NCBI GenBank assembly: GCA_003277985.1
Contig: QCHR01000005.1
Location: 1-64,000 of the forward strand
Length of the DNA stretch: 64,000 bases
Source: Prochlorococcus sp. AG-402-G06
GTDB lineage: Bacteria > Cyanobacteriota > Cyanobacteriia > PCC-6307 > Cyanobiaceae
Direction: 5' to 3'
The notes beneath the pieces are model-generated. The model was not told the DNA's origin. It was given only the letters and a program-made list of their open reading frames with translations, and ran no database searches. This document shows, one piece after another, positions 51,385 through 59,126 of the stretch. Both the position numbers and the translations under genes were made by a program. The first letter of the stretch is position 1, and every line of letters starts with the position of its first letter.

Positions 51385-51804
51385 TTGACTTTTGATCCTG
51401 GAGCTGCCTTTGAAACTAGGTCTATTGAATATCATCCCTCAAATGATATTTATGATCCAAATGTTGCATATGAAGCAGCAAATAATGAAGATTTCGAGCT
51501 TAGCGGTAGAGATCCAGTCCTTGGAGGGAAGTTAAGGGAAAAAGCCGTTTGGGTTGATGAGAGAAAATGCATTGGCTGTACATACTGCAGTTCAGTTGCT
51601 ACTAACACTTTTGCAATGGAGCCTGAACAAGGCAGAGCAAGAGCGTTTAGACAAGATGGAGATAGCGACGAATTAATACAAGAAGCCATAGATACCTGCC
51701 CTGTTGATTGCATAGATTGGGTTTCTTTTGAAGACTTAATTTCATTGGAAGAAGTTTTAAAAAATCATCATTTTAGAAATTTAGGATTACCACCCGTTAC
51801 TTGA
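51385..51804 (+). CDS. 4Fe-4S ferredoxin-like protein
   Basis: A 139-residue protein starting at TTG 51385. Residues 57-112 form a single [4Fe-4S] ferredoxin domain with Cys62, Cys65, Cys68 and Cys105 (KCIGCTYCSS; DTCPVDCIDW). The N-terminal 45 residues are unrelated and charged; the C-terminal 25 form a helix. It probably carries electrons, perhaps to the aldo/keto reductase-like gene 15 bp downstream. Confidence 0.88.
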   Translation: MTFDPGAAFETRSIEYHPSNDIYDPNVAYEAANNEDFELSGRDPVLGGKLREKAVWVDERKCIGCTYCSSVATNTFAMEPEQGRARAFRQDGDSDELIQEAIDTCPVDCIDWVSFEDLISLEEVLKNHHFRNLGLPPVT

Positions 51805-51819
51805 TTTTTAAATATAGAA

Positions 51820-53046
51820 GTGTCAAGAATTAAAGATGGTAAAAACAATTCAATACCTAGAAGAAGATTTGGCCGAACAGAGATTCAGATGCCAGTCTTA
51901 TCTCTTGGCGGGATGCGCTTTCAACAAAGCTGGAAGGATTTAGATCCTAAAGAAATTGATAATCAACAACAAGATATCTTACGAAAAACTATTAAGCTTG
52001 CGTCTCAAAAAGGTCTGCATCATATAGAAACTGCTCGTCATTATGGAACATCAGAGCGCCAGATAGGCTGGGCATTCGGTCAAATCGATGACCCAAACAG
52101 AATATTGCAAACGAAAATCCCACCAAATAATGACCCTTCGATATTTGAGCAGGAACTTGAGTTGAGTATGAGTAGATTAGGTTCTAAAAAAATTGATTTA
52201 TTAGCTATTCATGGAATCAATATGCCTGAGCACTTAGATATGACTATTCGTCCTAATGGATGTCTACAGATTGTTCGTCAATGGCAAAAAGATGGTCTTG
52301 TTGATCATGTTGGCTTCTCAACTCATGCAAACGTTGACCTGATCATAAAAACAATTGAAACAGGACTTTTTGACTATGTTAATTTGCATTGGTATTTTAT
52401 ACGTCAGGAGAACGAAAGAGCTTTAAAAGCAGCGAATGCTAAAGATATGGGGGTCTTTATTATAAGTCCTACTGATAAGGGAGGTCATTTACATACACCG
52501 TCATTGAAACTTTTAGATTTATGTAATCCTTTGCATCCAATAGAATTTAATGATCTGTTTTGTTTAAGGGATAAAAGAATTCATACATTAAGTGTTGGAG
52601 CATCAAAGCCTGAAGATCTAGATATTCATTTAAGCGCAATCTCTAAAATGGATATAATGCATGGTTTGATTAATACTATAGAGAAAAGATTAGTTAATGC
52701 CTCATTTAAGTCGCTTGGAGAGTCATGGTTGACTACCTGGATGATAGGTTTACCTAGTTGGGACCATACTCCAGGAGAGATTAATATACCTGTTTTGCTA
52801 TGGTTAAATAATTTATTAGAGGCATGGGATATGGAAAGCTTTGCTAAAGACCGTTATGCTCTTTTAGGCAGAGGAGGACATTGGTTCCCAGGCTCAAACG
52901 CAGATTGTTTGGATTGTGAAGTAAGCGAGGATGATTTGAAAAAAGTTTTGATTAATAGCCCGTGGAGCTCTGAAATCCCTTTTATACTTAGAAAATTGAA
53001 AGACAGATTGGGGGGAGAAAGAAGAGATAGATTATGGGGAATTTAG
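51820..53046 (+). CDS. Aldo/keto reductase family protein
   Basis: A 408-residue protein from GTG 51820. Aldo/keto reductase traits are 'MPVLSLGGMRF', 'HHIETARHYGTSERQIGWAF', 'LLAIHGINMPEH' and 'VDHVGFSTHANVDLI'. The catalytic Tyr is in ARHYGTSE. Close relatives (COG1453) end in a [4Fe-4S] module; this copy has only Cys-x2-Cys (NADCLDCEV) there, so the cluster site may be lost. The ferredoxin gene upstream might compensate. Substrate unknown. Its last 4 bp overlap rsmG, tail to tail. Confidence 0.85.
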   Translation: MSRIKDGKNNSIPRRRFGRTEIQMPVLSLGGMRFQQSWKDLDPKEIDNQQQDILRKTIKLASQKGLHHIETARHYGTSERQIGWAFGQIDDPNRILQTKIPPNNDPSIFEQELELSMSRLGSKKIDLLAIHGINMPEHLDMTIRPNGCLQIVRQWQKDGLVDHVGFSTHANVDLIIKTIETGLFDYVNLHWYFIRQENERALKAANAKDMGVFIISPTDKGGHLHTPSLKLLDLCNPLHPIEFNDLFCLRDKRIHTLSVGASKPEDLDIHLSAISKMDIMHGLINTIEKRLVNASFKSLGESWLTTWMIGLPSWDHTPGEINIPVLLWLNNLLEAWDMESFAKDRYALLGRGGHWFPGSNADCLDCEVSEDDLKKVLINSPWSSEIPFILRKLKDRLGGERRDRLWGI

Positions 53047-53789
53047 TAACCTAAAGGCTGTTTTTTGGGTTTGCCAATTGATCTTGGAAATTGATTGGGA
53101 CATTTATTAATACAATTAATCCTAATAATATTCCTAATACCGCGATTATTAGGGAGTACGAATTTATGTGTTCGTTGGATCTCTGCATTTAATTCAGTTA
53201 AAGCTTTTTTTAGAATTTGATGCTCTGCTTCACTCCAGCCTCCTTTAAATATGAGCGCTTGACCTGTCGAATTTAAAAAAGGGACGAGATATTCTGCTAC
53301 TACATTTGCAGAAGCAACTGCTCTTGCAATGGCATAGTCATAATTACTTCGAAGGATTGGATCCCTTCCTGCTGTCTCAGCTCTTTCAGTTACGACTGTT
53401 ATACGAGAATTCAATCCAATTTCTTGAGAAACTTCTTTCAGAAAATTCGTTTTTTTACTTGAAGAATCTAAAAGAGTAATATTTGAATTTGGCATTGCTA
53501 TAGCGATGGCTATACCAGGGAATCCACAGCCAGAACCAATATCTATATATTTATGAGAAAGTTCAGGGTATTGTAGTTCTTCATGCAGTGGCAACAAGCT
53601 GTCACATACTTGTGCTGTCCAGAAATCATCTCCATCAACTAAACGAGTCAGGTTTGTCTTCTTATTCCATTCTTTAAGTAATTCTTGCAAATGGATAAAT
53701 TGAGCTAATTGTTTTTTGCTTGGCACCCATTTTAGCTCATTCCATATCATGAGATGATTTGCTTCTTTGTTGTTTTTATAAGTAGGCAT
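53043..53789 (-). CDS. rsmG: 16S rRNA guanine-N7 methyltransferase RsmG
   Basis: A 248-residue SAM-dependent methylase of G527 in 16S rRNA (also called GidB). The SAM loop is YIDIGSGCGFPGI (81-93); 'LLDSSSKKTNFLKEV' and 'YDYAIARAVASANVVAEYLVPFL' are family blocks. The C terminus is a little basic. It is convergent with the aldo/keto reductase gene. Confidence 0.94.
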   Translation of the reverse strand: MPTYKNNKEANHLMIWNELKWVPSKKQLAQFIHLQELLKEWNKKTNLTRLVDGDDFWTAQVCDSLLPLHEELQYPELSHKYIDIGSGCGFPGIAIAIAMPNSNITLLDSSSKKTNFLKEVSQEIGLNSRITVVTERAETAGRDPILRSNYDYAIARAVASANVVAEYLVPFLNSTGQALIFKGGWSEAEHQILKKALTELNAEIQRTHKFVLPNNRGIRNIIRINCINKCPNQFPRSIGKPKKQPLGY

Positions 53790-53866
53790 TTTGAATTGTT
53801 TTTTAAATAGTCAGTCCTGAGATATTTAGATAAAATCTATACATTATTAGATCATATTTTCTTTAG

Positions 53867-54307
53867 TTGACCTCTTCCTCTAATTGTTACGAACTGCTGG
53901 GTGTCTCTAACTCTGCCAGCAACGCAGAGCTTAGAAAAGCTTTTCGTCAATTAAGTAAGCAACTTCATCCGGATACGACATCTTTGCCAAGTGATGAAGC
54001 GACAAGGCAATTTCAAAATGTTTGTGAGGCTTATGATTTATTAAGTGATCCTGTCTTAAGGGCAAACTATGACTTGTCTATTGAAAAAGAGAATAATCTT
54101 ATAAGTCAGAAAAAAGAACCTTATTTAAAGAATATACAACCTGTACAATTTTCTAAGTCGATCGGAGTAAGGCGACCATTATCAGGAGGTGAACTGTTTT
54201 CCCTTCTTCTTTTAATCACCTCTATAATCTTAAGCCTGGCTTTAGGAGTGCTTATTGCTTTTTTAAGAGGCGGAAACTTGAATTTTACTCCAAGTTGGTT
54301 GATTTAA
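53867..54307 (+). CDS. J-domain (DnaJ-like) membrane protein
   Basis: A 146-residue protein from TTG 53867. Residues 5-70 form a J domain with the Hsp70-activating HPD at 34-36 (KQLHPDTT). No Gly/Phe or zinc domain follows; there is one transmembrane helix (LLLITSIILSLALGVLIAFL), so it tethers Hsp70 activity to a membrane. Client unknown. Confidence 0.9.
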   Translation: MTSSSNCYELLGVSNSASNAELRKAFRQLSKQLHPDTTSLPSDEATRQFQNVCEAYDLLSDPVLRANYDLSIEKENNLISQKKEPYLKNIQPVQFSKSIGVRRPLSGGELFSLLLLITSIILSLALGVLIAFLRGGNLNFTPSWLI

Positions 54308-54370
54308 TCTTAATTTCAGAAATAATTACATTGCTAAGCTAAGTGCTTAGAATCTTGGAAAGAAAAAATT

Positions 54371-55696
54371 CTAGGATAGAGAATTTAAGCCCTCTTGGAT
54401 TCCAAAATAGCATTTTTCTAGTTCTTCATCTGTGATACATAGTGGTGGCATTAGATAAACTACATCTCCTAATGGCCTAATGAAAACACCAACCTTCAAT
54501 GCACTTTCTTTCATGATTCTCCCAACGGAACTTAAATACCCTTTTTTACCTTTCACTTTAATATTAAAAGCAGCAATGGATCCTGTAATTCTCGGGCATT
54601 CAATTCTTGGATCTTTAACTATTTTTTGTAGATGAGGTAGATGACGTGACTCGAAATCCAAATATTTTTCAGGGGAGTTCTCTAAAAGATCTAAGCTAGC
54701 ATTAGCAGCGGCGCAGCCTAAAGGGTTAGCTGTAAAACTATGACCATGCCAGAAAGTTTGCCTTGGATCTTCACCAAGGAAACCCTCAGAAATTCTTCTG
54801 CTAGACATAGTGACTCCCATAGGAAGGAATCCGCCGGTTAACCCTTTTGAGAGCGATATAAGGTCTGGCTTTAATCCTGCTCTTTGAAAAGCGAATAGTT
54901 CTCCACACCTTCCAAAGCCAGTTAAGACTTCATCTGTAATAAGTAAAGAATTAGCCTGGCGAATTCTTTTTTCGACTTCTACTAAAAATTCTGAACGAAC
55001 CATTCGCATACCTCCAGCCCCTTGCACTAATGGCTCAAGAATTACCGCAATAGTTGGTTCCTTTAGGAGGTGGTCAAGAGTTTCTAAAACATCCTTTTCT
55101 CGTCTTTCAAAATCTTCATCGCCCCACCATGTCTCCGGCCAAGGGACTCTGCTAACAGGAAATAGCATTTGATCAAAAGGCTCACTAAATATATTTCGTT
55201 CACCTACTGCCATTGCCCCAAATGTATCTCCATGGTAGGCACCTTCAAATGCAATGATTTGAGATCTATTATCACCTTTATTTTTCCACCATTGACGAGC
55301 CATTTTTAAAGCTACTTCTACTGCTGTAGAGCCATTATCTGAAAAGAATAACTTTTCTAGACCTGTTAATTTACTCAGTCGATTAGCTAATAGCTCAGCT
55401 TGAGGATGAGTGAAATCTGCAAAGATAATTTGTTCTAGAAGCTCTGCTTGAGTTGCGATAGCCTTAGCAATATATTCATTTGCATGACCATGAAGAGTGA
55501 CCCACCAACTGCTTATACCATCGATTATTGGAGCTCTGTCTTTAGGAAGTAGAAGGGCGCCTTTTGCTTCTTCAACCAATAATTGAGGCTTAGATGATGT
55601 AAGTTGGGTGAATGGTGGCCATATATGAGGATTCTGAATAGTTTGATTTGAATTTTCTTTCTCATTCATCAAATTTAGTTTTTCCTCTTGTTTCAT
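54371..55696 (-). CDS. bioA: Adenosylmethionine-8-amino-7-oxononanoate aminotransferase
   Basis: A 441-residue PLP enzyme converting KAPA to DAPA in biotin synthesis. The PLP lysine is Lys284 (SLSKGLTGGF) with Asp255 (LLITDEVLTGFGR). 'HIWPPFTQ' and 'GISSWWVTLHGH' are BioA-specific. It is the last gene of bioF-bioK-bioC-bioD-bioA, 51 bp after bioD. Another start at the 10th residue (Met) is possible. Confidence 0.95.
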   Translation of the reverse strand: MKQEEKLNLMNEKENSNQTIQNPHIWPPFTQLTSSKPQLLVEEAKGALLLPKDRAPIIDGISSWWVTLHGHANEYIAKAIATQAELLEQIIFADFTHPQAELLANRLSKLTGLEKLFFSDNGSTAVEVALKMARQWWKNKGDNRSQIIAFEGAYHGDTFGAMAVGERNIFSEPFDQMLFPVSRVPWPETWWGDEDFERREKDVLETLDHLLKEPTIAVILEPLVQGAGGMRMVRSEFLVEVEKRIRQANSLLITDEVLTGFGRCGELFAFQRAGLKPDLISLSKGLTGGFLPMGVTMSSRRISEGFLGEDPRQTFWHGHSFTANPLGCAAANASLDLLENSPEKYLDFESRHLPHLQKIVKDPRIECPRITGSIAAFNIKVKGKKGYLSSVGRIMKESALKVGVFIRPLGDVVYLMPPLCITDEELEKCYFGIQEGLNSLS

Positions 55697-55747
55697 TTAA
55701 CTAGATTGACGTCAAAATAATCTTTTGATTAAGAAAAAAATAAAATT

Positions 55748-56398
55748 TTAATTTTGAATGTATTTTTTAAGTTTTTGATCTAAGTGCTGTTTATTCCATT
55801 CTTGTAAAAGTACTTTTGCATTGACTTCGTCAAAGATAGGAAGACTTGCAAGAACTTTAGTATCTCCAAACTGCTCTAGAGTCTTCGGATTGTCTTTGTG
55901 TGGAGGGCCGTTTAATACTATTCCTAATACATTTAAATTTCTGTGTCTCAAGGCTTCTAGACTTAACAAGGTGTGATTGAGAGTGCCAAGACCGCTCCTG
56001 GCTACAAGAATTATTGGCGCTCCCCAAACCTTTAATTGGTCTATTTGTAGCCAATCCCGATTTAAAGGAACCATTAAACCACCTGCAGTCTCGATGATTA
56101 TTAATTCATCAAGGTCAGGTAATTTTAAATTGCTTGGTTCAATAAAACCAGACTCCTGTTCGGCAGCCCAGTGAGGAGAGACAGGAGCCTTGAATTTATA
56201 TCTTTCAGAAAGATAGCGGTTAGGTTCAAGATTTAAGAGATTGCAAACAGTTTTGGTATCTGTACCTTCCTCTGTTCCACTTTGAATGGGTTTCCAGTAG
56301 ATACTTTTAAGACCTTGGACGAAAAAACTACTAACTATTGTTTTACCTACATCTGTATCTGTACCACAAATAATAATTCTTTTTTTGAAAGCACTCAT
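55748..56398 (-). CDS. bioD: Dethiobiotin synthetase
   Basis: A 216-residue ATP-dependent carboxylase closing the ureido ring of dethiobiotin. The P-loop reads GTDTDVGKT (12-20), with 'YWKPIQSGTEEGTDT' and 'IIETAGGLMVPLNRDW' as family blocks. ATG 56398 is chosen because it overlaps the bioC stop (ATGA); the frame extends to TTG 56428. Confidence 0.93.
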   Translation of the reverse strand: MSAFKKRIIICGTDTDVGKTIVSSFFVQGLKSIYWKPIQSGTEEGTDTKTVCNLLNLEPNRYLSERYKFKAPVSPHWAAEQESGFIEPSNLKLPDLDELIIIETAGGLMVPLNRDWLQIDQLKVWGAPIILVARSGLGTLNHTLLSLEALRHRNLNVLGIVLNGPPHKDNPKTLEQFGDTKVLASLPIFDEVNAKVLLQEWNKQHLDQKLKKYIQN

Positions 56399-57150
56399 CG
56401 CTTTATTAATAAAAACTGAATTGACCAACTAAGGCTTACTTTTTTATCCTCGTTGGAAATTGGCCAAAAAGACAATAGATGTCGCCAATCTGAAACACTT
56501 AATTGTTCCTTCTGACTGCTTTGTGCTCCGACCTTGATCATCGGTCTTAATAAAGAAGTTGCCTTCTTTGCTGTTTGTTTGATAACTTCAATTTTATTAT
56601 ATAAAATACTTTGCTTCGGAACGACTCTCATGAGTGAGTCGTATGATGGTAAATCAAGAGCAGTACATGTTAAATTTGCCTTTTCTGCAGCTTCATACCA
56701 CTCTGGAAAACTTCCCTTGATTGGTATTGCTAAAGCAATACATCCATCTAAACTTAGAGAATTCAACCATTCCTTAAGTTTCTTTTGTGGATTATCAAGC
56801 CAATGTAAAACAAAACTTGAAGCTAACAAATTTGGTTTTTCAGACCACTTAGGTAACCCATTATTTAAATCCCAAAGTTGTTTAATACTCTTTTCTGAAT
56901 GTTGATCAATCATCTTTTTTGAATTATCCAATCTCACTACATATTGGCTTGGATGTAGATCTTCTAATGATTTAGCGAGTAGTCCAGTGCCAGAGCCAAG
57001 GTCAACCCATAGTCCATGTTTAATTGAATGATGAGAACATATTTTTGCAAGTTTTAAAGCAGTACTTTTTTGAATTGATGCTGATTCGTTATAACTTAAT
57101 GCAGCTTCGTTGAAGTTTTTATTAACTTGGCTAGACCATGTTTTTTGCAT
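56395..57150 (-). CDS. bioC: Malonyl-ACP O-methyltransferase BioC
   Basis: A 251-residue SAM methyltransferase that starts pimelate synthesis by masking malonyl-ACP. The SAM loop is LWVDLGSGTGLLAKSL (about 47-62). 'NFNEAALSYNESASIQ' near the start is typical of BioC. It overlaps bioD by 4 bp and the hydrolase gene by 20 bp. The start is ATG 57150. Confidence 0.9.
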   Translation of the reverse strand: MQKTWSSQVNKNFNEAALSYNESASIQKSTALKLAKICSHHSIKHGLWVDLGSGTGLLAKSLEDLHPSQYVVRLDNSKKMIDQHSEKSIKQLWDLNNGLPKWSEKPNLLASSFVLHWLDNPQKKLKEWLNSLSLDGCIALAIPIKGSFPEWYEAAEKANLTCTALDLPSYDSLMRVVPKQSILYNKIEVIKQTAKKATSLLRPMIKVGAQSSQKEQLSVSDWRHLLSFWPISNEDKKVSLSWSIQFLLIKR

Positions 57151-57859
57151 GATCAAATTCTAGCCAGTGTTTGACTTTTTTGATATTTTTAATTTTTGTG
57201 ATGGAATGCCCGTCGTCTTGCAGGTTGATGATAGTTGGTACGGTCTCTAAGTGGTTTATTAAATCCTCAGCGAGTTTTTTTTTCGTTTTATTATCTAAAA
57301 TATAGTCTTGTTCACTGTTAACAATAAGTACTTTGGCAGAATTGCTTAAGCCAATTGGTAGAGAATCAGAATTTATAAGAAGTTTTAAATCATTTTTTAG
57401 TCTCAACCTTCCTGAATCTGAGATATGCAGGAGATTTGACTTAGATGACTTAATATCTAATTGATTTGGTTTATGAGCTTTTATATGAAATTTTCTTAAC
57501 ATAGCTGATTCATCAGGCGTATTAATTACATTCATCATCCTGTTGAGGGCCAGTTTTATAGGACGATTCTCTTTGCTATTTGGAATAAAACGACTAAAAC
57601 TATTTATTAATACAACATGAGTAGCTGAGTGTAAAACTTTTTTATCTATCAAATGTGAACCAAGAGAGTGACATATAGCAACTCTTTTTACTTCGACTTG
57701 ATTTAAGTTGTTATTCCATTTGGGTGTATGAGGACTTATATATTTATATCCGCGTTCAGAAGTTTGCCATTCCCAATCACAACTTTTAAATATCTTTTCC
57801 CAATTCGACCATTGATGACTATCACCAGCCCAGCCATGCATAGCAATTATTTCTTTCAT
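57131..57859 (-). CDS. bioK: Alpha/beta hydrolase, probable pimeloyl-ACP methyl ester esterase (BioK type)
   Basis: A 242-residue hydrolase without the usual GxSxG: the nucleophile is Ser65 in AICHSLGSH. The acid is probably in 'NSEQDYILD' and the His in 'DDGHSI' near residue 219. It sits exactly where BioH, BioG or BioK closes pimelate synthesis by releasing the methyl ester made by BioC. In Prochlorococcus/Synechococcus the enzyme is named BioK. It overlaps bioF (ATGA) and bioC. Confidence 0.75.
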   Translation of the reverse strand: MKEIIAMHGWAGDSHQWSNWEKIFKSCDWEWQTSERGYKYISPHTPKWNNNLNQVEVKRVAICHSLGSHLIDKKVLHSATHVVLINSFSRFIPNSKENRPIKLALNRMMNVINTPDESAMLRKFHIKAHKPNQLDIKSSKSNLLHISDSGRLRLKNDLKLLINSDSLPIGLSNSAKVLIVNSEQDYILDNKTKKKLAEDLINHLETVPTIINLQDDGHSITKIKNIKKVKHWLEFDHAKNMV

Positions 57860-58998
57860 TTGTTTTTAAGAACTTCGATAAGTTTTTCGAAGGCCTCATC
57901 GGGAGTATTCCTCCTAATCACTAGCCTGAGTCTAGATTTACCTTCAGGGACAGTTGGTGGACGGATCGCAACAGTAAGAAGGCCTTTTGTCTCAAGGCTC
58001 TTTTGATAGTCCATGGCTAATTCATCTGAACCAAGGATTATGGAGATTATTGGACCTTCTCCAACAGGGCGTTGCCACCCAACTTGAGACAATTTGTCTC
58101 TAATAGCTATTGATTTTTCTTTCAGTTCGCTACCCCAGTTAGGGTTGCTTTCAATTAGATTTAATGCGGCCAAAGCACTTGCACAAAGTGGAGGGGCTAG
58201 AGCAGTTGTATAGCGAAATGCCCCACAGTTTTGTATTAAATCTTCTCCTGTTATTTTATCTGTTGCTAGAAATGCTCCCCCACTTCCAAATGCTTTTCCA
58301 AAGGTCCCGCTGATAATTGATATTGGTTCTTTCAGTCCAAAAGATTCCCCTCTTCCTCCTGGACCCATAACGCCGAAAGCATGAGCTTCGTCTATCAGTA
58401 ACTTTGAATCATATTTGATGCATAGTTTTGAAATTTCTTTTATGGGTGCTGTTGTACCCTCCATACTAAAAAGGCTTTCAGTAATTACTAAAGGTTGTTT
58501 TTGAGGATTGCTTTGTCTGGATTTTTTTAAAAGTCTTTCTAGTTCAGATAAATTGTTGTGTTTGAATCTAATAAGCTTTGCTCCACTCGCTTTGACTCCA
58601 ACGAGCAGAGAATGGTGTATCAGACGATCACAAATAACAGGTGTTTGACGATCAGTAAGTGCTAAAACTGCAGCCAGATTAGCCTGGAAACCACTCGGGT
58701 AAATTAAAACAATCTCACGATCAAGCCATTGGGCAAGTTTCGTTTCAAGTCTTTGATGAATATTTCTACTACCAGTAATAAATCTTGATCCTCCAGAACC
58801 AACTCCATCAGTTTCTAGGGTTTTTCTGGCTGCCTGAATTAATAATGGATGTCTTGCTAGGTCTAGATAGTCATTACTCGCTAGGTCAATTAACGTGATT
58901 TGATTTTGATTTTCACCTATACCGATCAATTCTGATGATCTTTTCCCTGGAACCCAAGTCCTAAGTTTACGAATTCTAGAGTTAGGGATTGCAGGCAT
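57856..58998 (-). CDS. bioF: 8-amino-7-oxononanoate synthase
   Basis: A 380-residue PLP enzyme joining pimeloyl-ACP and alanine. The PLP lysine is Lys235 (SGTFGKAFGSGG); 'LLIDEAHAFGVMGPGGRG' and 'LIYPSGFQANLAAV' are family blocks. First gene of the biotin operon, divergent from the helicase gene over 128 bp that contain a small palindrome (59079-59098). Confidence 0.93.
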   Translation of the reverse strand: MPAIPNSRIRKLRTWVPGKRSSELIGIGENQNQITLIDLASNDYLDLARHPLLIQAARKTLETDGVGSGGSRFITGSRNIHQRLETKLAQWLDREIVLIYPSGFQANLAAVLALTDRQTPVICDRLIHHSLLVGVKASGAKLIRFKHNNLSELERLLKKSRQSNPQKQPLVITESLFSMEGTTAPIKEISKLCIKYDSKLLIDEAHAFGVMGPGGRGESFGLKEPISIISGTFGKAFGSGGAFLATDKITGEDLIQNCGAFRYTTALAPPLCASALAALNLIESNPNWGSELKEKSIAIRDKLSQVGWQRPVGEGPIISIILGSDELAMDYQKSLETKGLLTVAIRPPTVPEGKSRLRLVIRRNTPDEAFEKLIEVLKNK

Positions 58999-59078
58999 AT
59001 TGTTATTTTGTTTTCTGTAGTTAAAGATTTGGGTGTTGGCGTAACATTTTTTCTTTATTTCTTGATTTTATTATGTAT

Positions 59079-59098
59079 CCACATCAAAAATCATGTGG
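59079..59098. promoter_or_regulatory. Small palindrome in the bioF/helicase promoter gap
   Basis: CCACAT (59079-59084) and ATGTGG (59093-59098) flank an 8-nt spacer, 28 bp before the helicase start and 80 bp upstream of bioF. It may be an operator for either gene. Weak evidence. Confidence 0.3.
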
Positions 59099-59126
59099 TC
59101 ATAGAATATTCCCCTAGGATTTAGCA

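Noticed and set aside
54334..54350. CTAAGC/GCTTAG hairpin as terminator between the J-domain gene and bioA
   Set aside because: The stem is only 6 bp with no T-run on either strand.
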